Source: Pseudomonadales bacterium
Lineage (GTDB): Bacteria > Pseudomonadota > Gammaproteobacteria > Pseudomonadales > Pseudohongiellaceae
DNA length: 64,000 nucleotides
Assembly (NCBI GenBank): GCA_023268635.1
Contig: JALQUB010000006.1
Location: forward strand, 1 to 64,000
Reading direction: 5' to 3'
The notes beneath the pieces were generated by a model. That model saw only the letters and a program-made list of their open reading frames with translations. It ran no database searches and was not told the DNA's origin. Below are positions 57,110 to 64,000 of the stretch, one piece after another (within the stretch, counting starts at the first letter, position 1; every line of letters begins with the position of its first letter). A program made the position numbers and the translations under genes.

Positions 57110-57847
57110 ATGTTTACACGGCCTATGTTTTCTCGGCTCAACCCTTTGCACCACAAGACGGCTCTGCGTTCCATCGCGGCCGCATTAGGCTTCTCACTGC
57201 TAGCTGCTCAAGTGAATGCGCAGTCTGCAGTTGATCTTAGCGATGAAGATAACCGTATCGGCTATTCTATCGGGGTTAATATTGGTCAAAATCTAGTGGC
57301 TCAGGGCATTATTGCTGACATCGATATGGATAGCTTTGTCGCGGGGATGCGTGATGCCGCTGGCGATACTGTTCAATTGAGCAATGATGAGCTGTTCGCT
57401 GCGATTCAATTATTTCAAGAGCGCATGGCGGCAGCTGCGCAAGCCGAAATGGCGGAAAACCTAGCCGCGACTGAAACTTTCTTAAGCTCGAATGCTGCGA
57501 AAGAAGGTGTGACTACAACCGCGTCGGGATTGCAGTATCTCGTGTTAGAAAGCGGACCGGCTGATGGTTCGTCACCCACTGCAAATGATGCAGTTCTCGC
57601 ACACTACCACGGCACCCTGATTGATGGCACGGTGTTCGATAGCTCAGTCGATCGTGGCGAGCCAGCGGAGTTTGGTCTGTCGCAAGTGATCAGTGGCTGG
57701 ACCGAAGCTCTTCAATTGATGAAAGTGGGGGATAAGTGGCGCTTGTTCCTGCCACCTAATCTTGCCTACGGTGAGCAGTCGCCCACGCCGGCAATTCCAC
57801 CAAACTCCGCATTGATTTTCGACGTTGAGTTACTGGAAATACGCTAA
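57110..57847 (+). CDS. FKBP-type peptidyl-prolyl isomerase (FkpA/Mip-like)
   Basis: This exported proline isomerase and chaperone has 245 residues. It has a signal peptide (SIAAALGFSLLAAQVNAQS), an N-terminal dimerisation and chaperone domain (EDNRIGYSIGVNIGQNLVAQGI, then the helix LFQERMAAAAQAEMAENLAATETFLSSNAAKEGV) and the C-terminal FKBP domain (AVLAHYHGTLIDGTVFDSSVDRGEPAEFGLSQVISGWTEALQLMKVGDKWRLFLPPNLAYGEQ). The gene has its own terminator and AAGGAAT ribosome binding site. It probably folds outer-membrane or periplasmic proteins. Confidence 0.94.
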   Translation: MFTRPMFSRLNPLHHKTALRSIAAALGFSLLAAQVNAQSAVDLSDEDNRIGYSIGVNIGQNLVAQGIIADIDMDSFVAGMRDAAGDTVQLSNDELFAAIQLFQERMAAAAQAEMAENLAATETFLSSNAAKEGVTTTASGLQYLVLESGPADGSSPTANDAVLAHYHGTLIDGTVFDSSVDRGEPAEFGLSQVISGWTEALQLMKVGDKWRLFLPPNLAYGEQSPTPAIPPNSALIFDVELLEIR

Positions 57848-57875
57848 ACTGAGCGTAATTCCAAGCTAGGATGAG

Positions 57876-57900
57876 AGGCGGCTGGAGCCGCCTTTCTTTT
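57876..57900 (+). terminator. Intrinsic terminator after the FKBP gene
   Basis: AGGCGGCT (57876-57883) pairs perfectly with AGCCGCCT (57886-57893) over a GG loop, followed by the T-rich TTCTTTT. Confidence 0.88.
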
Positions 57901-57928
57901 AATTTAATTCTCTGTGTTAGTGGGTCCC

Positions 57929-59218
57929 ATGAGCGCTGACTTTAATTCTCGCCTTATTGAATTTCTCAATGCCAGCCCAACGCCATTTCATGCCGTCGAG
58001 ACATTAGCGCGACGGTTAAATGAACATGGCTTTCATCGTCTCGAAGATGGTGACAGCTGGAACTTGAATCCTGGTTCGGCTTACTACGTTGTTCGCAATG
58101 ATTCGGCGATTGTCGCATTTCGGCTAGGAACTCAAGCCGTGCTTGAATCGGGGATGCGCGTAGCGGGAGCGCATACGGACAGCCCTTGCCTCAAACTGAA
58201 GCCCACGCAGGAGCTCAATAAGAAAAGCTATGTCCAACTGGGGGTGGAGGTTTACGGCGGCGCGCTGCTCGGTCCTTGGTTCGATCGAGATCTTTCACTC
58301 GCTGGAAGAGTGGATTTCGAAGATCAAGAAGGGGCGTTGGGATCTGCGTTAATCAATGTCAGAAAGCCAGTCGCATTTATTCCGAGTCTCGCCATTCATC
58401 TGGATCGAACCGCGAACGAAGGGCGGACGATAAATCCGCAGACTGAGATGTCGCCAATCTTTCTGCAACACGCTGAAAATGAGACATTCTCTTTCGACGA
58501 CTTCTTGTTGCAGCAGCTTCTCACTGATGGTGTGAAAGCGCGGCGCGTATTAGCGCATGAGATCATGCTCTACGACAACCAGCCGGCGAGTTTAGTCGGG
58601 CTTAACAACGAATTTTTAGCCTCATCTAGGCTCGATAATTTGTTGAGTTGTTTTCTTTCATGCGAAGCTTTGATCGCCGCATCGAATGAATACACTTCTC
58701 TGGTAGTGTGCAATGACCATGAAGAAGTAGGGAGCCTTTCTACATCCGGTGCGCAGGGGCCGCTCTTGCGATCGGTCGCAGCTAGAATTTTGCATTCCCA
58801 AGCGGCGGACAAGGATGGCTTCGACCGTTTGATGAGTCGTTCTTCCATGTTGTCGATTGATAATGCGCATGGTGTGCATCCCAACTTTAGTGATCGTCAT
58901 GATGACAAACATGGTCCTATTCTGAATCGAGGACCGGTGATCAAAATCAATGCGAATCAGCGCTATGCGAGCAACTCTCATTCGGTCGCACTCTTCAAGT
59001 CACTCTGCTCTCGAGTTGGGGTGGATTCGCAAGCGTTTGCGATGCGTGCAGACATGGCGTGCGGAAGTACGATTGGGCCGATCAGTTCAGCTGCTCTCGG
59101 CATAGAGACTATCGATGTAGGTGTTCCTACCTTTGGAATGCATTCCATTCGCGAGCTTGCAGGCGCAGATGATGCGCAGGCCTTGGCGAAAGTCGTCACC
59201 GCATTTTTTTCGCGCTAA
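57929..59218 (+). CDS. apeB: M18 family aminopeptidase
   Basis: This zinc aminopeptidase removes N-terminal acidic or neutral residues from peptides. The 429-residue length equals the Pseudomonas ApeB. Motifs are FLNASPTPFHAVETLARRL, GMRVAGAHTDSPCLKLKP (His and Asp zinc ligands), VCNDHEEVGSLSTSGAQGP (catalytic Glu), MLSIDNAHGVHPNF, and ADMACGSTIGPISSAALGIETIDVGVPTFGMHSIREL. The chosen ATG 57929 follows GTGGG; an upstream GTG at 57914 is in frame. Its stop interlocks with that of mnmC (CTAA, 59215-59218). Confidence 0.95.
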   Translation: MSADFNSRLIEFLNASPTPFHAVETLARRLNEHGFHRLEDGDSWNLNPGSAYYVVRNDSAIVAFRLGTQAVLESGMRVAGAHTDSPCLKLKPTQELNKKSYVQLGVEVYGGALLGPWFDRDLSLAGRVDFEDQEGALGSALINVRKPVAFIPSLAIHLDRTANEGRTINPQTEMSPIFLQHAENETFSFDDFLLQQLLTDGVKARRVLAHEIMLYDNQPASLVGLNNEFLASSRLDNLLSCFLSCEALIAASNEYTSLVVCNDHEEVGSLSTSGAQGPLLRSVAARILHSQAADKDGFDRLMSRSSMLSIDNAHGVHPNFSDRHDDKHGPILNRGPVIKINANQRYASNSHSVALFKSLCSRVGVDSQAFAMRADMACGSTIGPISSAALGIETIDVGVPTFGMHSIRELAGADDAQALAKVVTAFFSR

Positions 59219-61248
59219 GTGCGCTGGCGCTTTAAATCCCTGATCAAGAAGCGCGAGGGGGAGAGTAGTACTTCTTCGGCCGCACTTAGGGGTGACGGCT
59301 CATCAAAGATGAGACTTGCAATGTGAGCCCCGCTAAGAGGGCAACTGGCGACCCCATTCGAGCCATGCCCAATATTTATAAAGAGCCCCTCTATATGGGT
59401 GTCTGATTCATCGGCGCTAGCTCTTGCGTTGCGCCGCAGGATCGATAGTCGATCTCTGATTTTGGATGCATCCGGCGCTCGACCGAGTATTGGCAAAAAA
59501 TCTTCACCGGCACTACGTATCGCAACGCGTGGCCGGCACGATTCCTCGCCTAGAGGTTCGCTTAATTGCCAACGGCGCTCCTTAAACCCCAGCAATTTGT
59601 TGAGTCCGTCTAGATTGGCTTTATCGTCTTCTGGGTTGGGTTTCATGGAGCATGAATTCGCTTGATAACTGGCCGCAATAAGTTGACGGCCTTGTGAGGC
59701 GGGAAAGAGGCTGCGTTCGCCACTAACCACACAATGAGGTAGCGCAGCTGATGTGTCTGCCATGACTTCGGTGATTTGACCGCGAGATAATTGTAAGCGG
59801 ATGCCTGATTCGGGCAGCAGCTCACTCGCGCCGTGCGAGTTACAAAGCACAACGCTGCTCGTCTTATACTCGATTCCATTTGTGTTTCGAGCGATCCATG
59901 ATGTTTTATTGTCTTCACTTATTTGGTGTTGGAGATTAATAATTTTACTGTCAAAGCATGTAGTGCAATTGTCATCGTTCGCAAGTTGCGAGAGCATACT
60001 TGTGGCGAATTTTTGCGCATCGATCCAGCCGCCCTCGGGTGAATAGAGGCCCGGTTCAGCTAGGGGGATGCCAGCCAGGGTGGAGGCTTCTGCGTAGTCG
60101 ATAGCGCGGACTAGACGTTCGTCGTACAACGAGGCCAATTCTGTCGTTGAGAACGTTTTTTTCCTATTTTGCGCCGTGGCCAATTGCAGCATCCCCGTCG
60201 GATGCCAAGCCGGAGATCCGTTGTACTGACGTCGTGCATAGTGAAATGCTTTTAGAAAGAATCCTGCGCTGATGCTTGGCTTGGCAAATAGTCGAGGTCG
60301 TAAAGCGATTTGAGGAATGCCTGATGCCGCTGCGAACGGGCCATCTGCGGCATCTACGAGGGTGACCCTAGCTCCGCGTCGTAGCAGGGCTAGTGCTGTG
60401 TAAATTCCCGCTAGTCCTGAACCGATTACGAGTATGCCATCATCGTACTCTTTGGTGTGCCTGGATTGCTGGGCTCTTTGTGTCTTATTAGCCGTGAATT
60501 CGGCGAACAGACAGTGGCGTTTTTTTCCAAATCCAATGCGTTTCTCCACAGAAAATCCTGCTGAATTTAACGCGCGGCGGGCGCTGCCGGCGACACTGTA
60601 GCTCGCTACAGTAGCCCCGCTTCGGGCTAGTCTTGCCATATTCTCAGCGATTGCTGTGTCCCAGAGACTCGGGTTCACCGCTGGACTAAACCCATCTAAA
60701 TACCATGCATCAACTAGCCCGTGGGGTTTTTGGGAGATGGAGTCCATTTGTTGTAGGGCGTCGCCGTAGTAAAGGTCGAGCGTGATTCCGTCATCGAGGT
60801 GCAATCTGTGGCAGCCGACGCCATGCTCTGGATAGTGATGCAGTAGTTGCGTGGCGAGAGGGGCCAATTCCGGCCATTGAATGAGCGATCTAGCTAAGTC
60901 GCTGTGGGATAGAGGGTGTAATTCAAACGCAATATATTGCAGCTGTTTGGGGCGCGAGTCTGAGGCCCGCCAGCTCCGCCAAGTTTCAAGAAAATTAAGC
61001 CCGCAGCCGAAGCCCAGTTCGGCGATTACGAAGTTCTGGTTGTGCTTGGTCATCTCCCACCGAGTAACGAGATTGCTGCCCGCAATGAAAACGTGGCGGC
61101 TTTCCTCTGGCGCCCCTTCGGACGAATGGTAGGTGTCTTCGAAATCTAAGGAGTAAGGAAGGCCGTTTTCTTGCCATCGAATGCGTGCGTTTTGCACTTT
61201 CAGGGCGGGGAGCTCTTCGGTGCTTCCCGGTGCTTTACTTTGGGTCAT
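59215..61248 (-). CDS. mnmC: Bifunctional tRNA mnm5s2U biosynthesis protein MnmC
   Basis: MnmC converts cmnm5(s2)U34 to mnm5(s2)U34 in tRNA. The 677-residue protein is a fusion: an N-terminal methyltransferase (LEDTYHSSEG.., VIAELGFGCGLNFLETW, and DAWYLDGFSPAVNPSLW) and a C-terminal FAD oxidase starting at GILVIGSGLAGIYTALALLRRGARVTLVDA with a final HGSNGVASCPLSGAHIA. The whole bifunctional form, as in E. coli, is intact. It is a single gene on the minus strand, divergent from prfB. Confidence 0.95.
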   Translation of the reverse strand: MTQSKAPGSTEELPALKVQNARIRWQENGLPYSLDFEDTYHSSEGAPEESRHVFIAGSNLVTRWEMTKHNQNFVIAELGFGCGLNFLETWRSWRASDSRPKQLQYIAFELHPLSHSDLARSLIQWPELAPLATQLLHHYPEHGVGCHRLHLDDGITLDLYYGDALQQMDSISQKPHGLVDAWYLDGFSPAVNPSLWDTAIAENMARLARSGATVASYSVAGSARRALNSAGFSVEKRIGFGKKRHCLFAEFTANKTQRAQQSRHTKEYDDGILVIGSGLAGIYTALALLRRGARVTLVDAADGPFAAASGIPQIALRPRLFAKPSISAGFFLKAFHYARRQYNGSPAWHPTGMLQLATAQNRKKTFSTTELASLYDERLVRAIDYAEASTLAGIPLAEPGLYSPEGGWIDAQKFATSMLSQLANDDNCTTCFDSKIINLQHQISEDNKTSWIARNTNGIEYKTSSVVLCNSHGASELLPESGIRLQLSRGQITEVMADTSAALPHCVVSGERSLFPASQGRQLIAASYQANSCSMKPNPEDDKANLDGLNKLLGFKERRWQLSEPLGEESCRPRVAIRSAGEDFLPILGRAPDASKIRDRLSILRRNARASADESDTHIEGLFINIGHGSNGVASCPLSGAHIASLIFDEPSPLSAAEEVLLSPSRFLIRDLKRQRT

Positions 61249-61409
61249 TGTGAGCCTTAGCCCGCCAGTATTGCTTGAAAAGAATGCAGTCTAGCATGGG
61301 TTTTGCAGCGCTTGTGTTCGTATCCAGCCTTTGTTTCGAGTAAAATGCGTGGCTCGACGTGGAGCGGGAATGAGCCTGGCTTGCGTTTATGAATCACCGG
61401 AAGACTAGC

Positions 61410-62508
61410 ATGCTTGAAATCAATGCCTATATTAACCAACTCCGTGAATTGAGATCGCGCTCAGAATCCCTCAGGGGGTATCTTTGACTATGATTCAAAG
61501 CGTGAACGACTCGCTGAAGTCGAGCTGGAATTAGGCGAAGCGGCGGTCTGGGATAAGCCTGAATACGCTCAAACCTTGGGCAAGGAACGGGCTGCGCTGG
61601 AGTTAGTCGTAAAAACGATCGACGGTCTCGAAGAAAGTCTTACTGATATAGAAGATCTTTTTAACTTGGCGAGTGAAGAAGATGACGAAGAGCTTTTTGA
61701 GGAGGCGAAGTCGGATCTGGTGCAGAGGACGAAAAGTCTCGAGAAATTAGAATTCCGACGGATGTTCTCGGGCGCCACCGATGCCAATAGCGCATTCCTC
61801 GAAATTCAGGCGGGTTCGGGCGGTACCGAGGCGCAGGACTGGGCTGAGATGCTGATGCGCATGTATCTACGCTGGGCCGAGGCGAAGGGCTTCGACGTCG
61901 AGGTATTAGAGGTTTCTGGCGGCGAAGTGGCCGGTATAAAAAGCGCCACTTTGCACATACAAGGAGAATTTGCTTTCGGCTGGCTCCGAACTGAGACCGG
62001 AGTGCATAGGCTCGTGCGTAAGTCGCCATTCGACTCTGGCAATCGACGTCATACTTCGTTTGCATCGGTATTCATTTCGCCTGAGATAGATGATGATATC
62101 GATGTAGAGCTCGATATGTCCCAGGTACGAGTCGACACGTATCGCTCTAGCGGTGCGGGCGGTCAGCACGTGAATAAGACCGATTCGGCGGTGCGGTTGA
62201 CGCATGAGCCAACGGGAATTGTCGTTCAGTGCCAAAATCAGCGCTCCCAACATAAGAACAAAGATGCGGCGATTAAGCAGCTCAAGGCAAAACTGTACGA
62301 ACTCGAAGAGCTCAAACGAAAAGACGCCGCTCAAGATGTTGAAGATAATAAGGCGGATATTGGCTGGGGTAGCCAAATTCGGTCCTACGTATTGGATCAA
62401 TCAAGAATCAAAGATCTGCGTACAAATGTTGAATCAAGCAACACCGGAGCAGTACTTGATGGAGACCTCGATAAATTTATCGAGGCGAGCCTGAAGATGG
62501 GGCTGTGA
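61410..62508 (+). CDS. prfB: Peptide chain release factor 2, with programmed +1 frameshift
   Basis: RF2 ends translation at UGA and UAA. The gene starts at ATG 61410; after 25 codons ([20 protein letters not shown]...) it meets an in-frame TGA (61485-61487), and synthesis continues in the +1 frame from GAC 61486. The joined product is 365 residues, the same as E. coli RF2. SPF, which reads the second and third stop bases, is at residues 205-207 and the catalytic GGQ at 250-252. The position before GGQ that is Thr246 in E. coli K-12 is Ser here, as in most bacteria. lysS follows 73 bases later, as in E. coli. Confidence 0.97.
61473..61488 (+). other. RF2 autoregulatory +1 frameshift site
   Basis: The sequence AGGGGGTATCTTTGAC has the internal Shine-Dalgarno AGGGGG (61473-61478), the slippery CTT codon and the TGA stop followed by C, base for base as in E. 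coli prfB. Low RF2 lets the ribosome pause at UGA and slip to the +1 frame, so RF2 controls its own synthesis. Confidence 0.96.
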
Positions 62509-62581
62509 TAGCTGAATAGTGAAAACACTCGATTCCAACGCCGCCAGCGGTGCCATTTAGACAAAATTAATAGAGCTAGCA

Positions 62582-64000
62582 ATGACGACAGAACATAACG
62601 ACAACGCGATTAACAATACCGACTCAGGCGAAGAAAATAAGTTGATCGCGGCGCGCCGTGAAAAATTGACTGCGATTCGGGAGAGACGTGTCGCATTCCC
62701 TAATGATTTTGTTCCCCTCGCGGATTCGGCGAGCCTGATTGCTGACTATGATGCCTTCGATAAGGAGGCGTTGGAAGCGAAGGCGATCAAAACGTCTGTC
62801 GCCGGGAGAATTATCCGCATGCGTGGCCCCTTCACCGTTATTCAAGACGGTGCGGCACAAATGCAACTCTATATGAATAATAAGTCCTTCGCCGGTGAAC
62901 AGGCGGAAGAATTTAAGGGGCTCGACCTCGGCGACATCATTGGCGTCGAGGGTGAATTATTTAAGACAGGGAAAAATGAACTCACTCTCCGAGTCGCTAA
63001 TTTCAAGCTGCTCACTAAGTCGCTGCGTCCACTGCCCGACAAGCATAAGGGCTTAACCGATATGGAGATGCGTTACCGTCAGCGTTATGTCGATTTGATC
63101 GTGAATGAGGACTCCCGTCGGATATTCGCGATGAGGTCGAAAATAGTTCGCTGTATCCGCGACTATTTCGAAGCGCATCAATTTATGGAAGTGGAGACGC
63201 CGATGATGCAGGTGATCCCCGGTGGTGCCACGGCGCGGCCATTCATTACGCATCATAATGCCCTCGATCAGGATATGTATTTGCGCGTGGCGCCTGAATT
63301 ATTTTTGAAGCGACTTGTCGTTGGGGGCTTTGATCGAGTTTTCGAGCTCAATCGGAATTTCCGCAATGAGGGCTTGTCGACTCGCCACAATCCAGAATTC
63401 ACCATGTTAGAGTTTTATCAGGCCTATGCGCGTTATACGGATCTCATAGACCTTACTGAGGATTTATTCAGAACCATTGCCGAGACGGTCTTAGGGACAA
63501 GCATTGTCCACTACCAGGGTTCTGAATATGATTTCTCGAAGCCATTCGCTCGCTTATCAGTCATTGAGTCAATTAAAAAATACTGTGACGTCCAAGATGA
63601 CGCTGCCTTCGCCACCAAGGAATCGATCATGGCTCTCGCGGATGGCTTCGGAGTGCAGTATGACAAGTCCTGGGGTAAGGGAAAAATCATGATGGAAATA
63701 TTCGATGAGAAGGTCGAGCATCAGCTCGATCAGCCGACATTCATCACCGAATATCCCATCGAGGTATCTCCACTCGCGAGACGAAACGAAGAGAACCCTG
63801 AGATAACTGATCGTTTTGAATTGATTATTGGGCGTCGTGAGCTTGCGAATGGATTCTCGGAACTCAATGATCCAGAGGATCAGGCGGAGCGTTTCCAGGC
63901 TCAGGTCGAACAAAAAGACTCTGGCGATAATGAGGCAATGCATTTCGATGAGGATTACATCCGCGCACTCGAATACGGTATGCCTCCGACTGCGGGTGAA
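62582..64000 (+). CDS. lysS: Lysyl-tRNA synthetase, class II, 3' end cut by window edge
   Basis: It charges tRNA-Lys, including the tRNA-Lys gene of this window. From ATG 62582 the frame is open to the last base, giving 473 residues of a protein of about 505. It contains [25 protein letters not shown], the OB-fold ([10 protein letters not shown]..), [33 protein letters not shown] (motif 1), and [29 protein letters not shown] (motif 2). The [18 protein letters not shown] block follows. Motif 3 and the end lie outside the window. The short gap after prfB suggests cotranscription. Confidence 0.97.
   Translation, partial: MTTEHNDNAINNTDSGEENKLIAARREKLTAIRERRVAFPNDFVPLADSASLIADYDAFDKEALEAKAIKTSVAGRIIRMRGPFTVIQDGAAQMQLYMNNKSFAGEQAEEFKGLDLGDIIGVEGELFKTGKNELTLRVANFKLLTKSLRPLPDKHKGLTDMEMRYRQRYVDLIVNEDSRRIFAMRSKIVRCIRDYFEAHQFMEVETPMMQVIPGGATARPFITHHNALDQDMYLRVAPELFLKRLVVGGFDRVFELNRNFRNEGLSTRHNPEFTMLEFYQAYARYTDLIDLTEDLFRTIAETVLGTSIVHYQGSEYDFSKPFARLSVIESIKKYCDVQDDAAFATKESIMALADGFGVQYDKSWGKGKIMMEIFDEKVEHQLDQPTFITEYPIEVSPLARRNEENPEITDRFELIIGRRELANGFSELNDPEDQAERFQAQVEQKDSGDNEAMHFDEDYIRALEYGMPPTAGE

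Noticed and set aside
61485-61487. In-frame TGA in prfB as a pseudogene mutation or sequencing error
   Set aside because: It is the conserved RF2 frameshift site with the internal Shine-Dalgarno sequence, and the joined frame is full length.

Overview
The window is a gene-dense, roughly 50% GC stretch of a gammaproteobacterial chromosome. It carries about 64 protein genes, one tRNA and almost no mobile or foreign DNA: I saw no transposase, integrase, phage gene, CRISPR array or rRNA. From memory of published maps, several blocks follow gene orders known in Pseudomonas and relatives: pyrG-kdsA-eno-ftsB-ispD-ispF-truD-pcm-nlpD-fdxA-mutS-pncC-recA-recX; purN-purM-(DUF2066)-hda-(DUF2069)-wrbA-arsC; and aspS-yebC-ruvCAB-tolQRAB-pal-cpoB-queE-queC-tRNA-Lys. 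The best guess is a free-living, probably marine, gammaproteobacterium outside the enterics. Genus cannot be fixed from the sequence alone.

Layout. 1-8.7 kb: tRNA modification (tilS, cut by the window edge; truD), CTP, KDO and isoprenoid precursor synthesis, enolase, ftsB and pcm. 8.7-16.4 kb: a DUF368 membrane protein, nlpD, fdxA, mutS, pncC, and recA-recX behind two LexA boxes. 16.4-22.8 kb: a DUF1015 protein, a small heat-shock protein with a sigma32-type promoter, and a methylcitrate-cycle operon (gntR-prpB-prpC-prpD) with a GntR-type operator. 22.9-26.4 kb: the most accessory-looking part, with a beta-lactamase-fold lipoprotein, a 75-residue unknown, a TIGR04283/TIGR04282 glycosyltransferase-like pair and a FlgM-like protein. 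26.8-28.4 kb: a FleQ-like sigma54 activator. 28.4-35.8 kb: purN/purM, DUF2066, hda, DUF2069, wrbA, arsC-like, proS and a lysine/alanine-rich HU protein. 36.2-47.9 kb: fmdB-aspS-yebC-ruvCAB, tolQRAB-pal-cpoB and queEC. 47.9-64 kb: tRNA-Lys, nadA, bepA, tusA, an AI-2E family permease, dapA-bamC, rmuC, miaE, an LRR lipoprotein, an FKBP, apeB, mnmC, prfB with its +1 frameshift, and lysS, cut by the right edge.

The genes group by function: DNA repair and recombination (mutS, recA, recX, ruvABC, rmuC), envelope building and integrity (nlpD, DUF368, tol-pal-cpoB, bamC, bepA, kdsA, ftsB), tRNA and translation (tilS, truD, miaE, mnmC, queE/C, tusA, proS, aspS, lysS, prfB), and central metabolism.

The most unusual points are: rpoS and surE missing from a locus that normally holds both; a FleQ ortholog with conserved c-di-GMP-contact motifs divergent from an orphan FlgM-like gene, with a long hairpin and a perfect palindrome between them; a Hda whose P-loop lacks the usual Arg/Lys; and convergent genes packed tail to tail, often with interlocked stop codons. 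I did not find a clearly new multi-gene system; the FlgM/FleQ locus is the best candidate for unusual biology.
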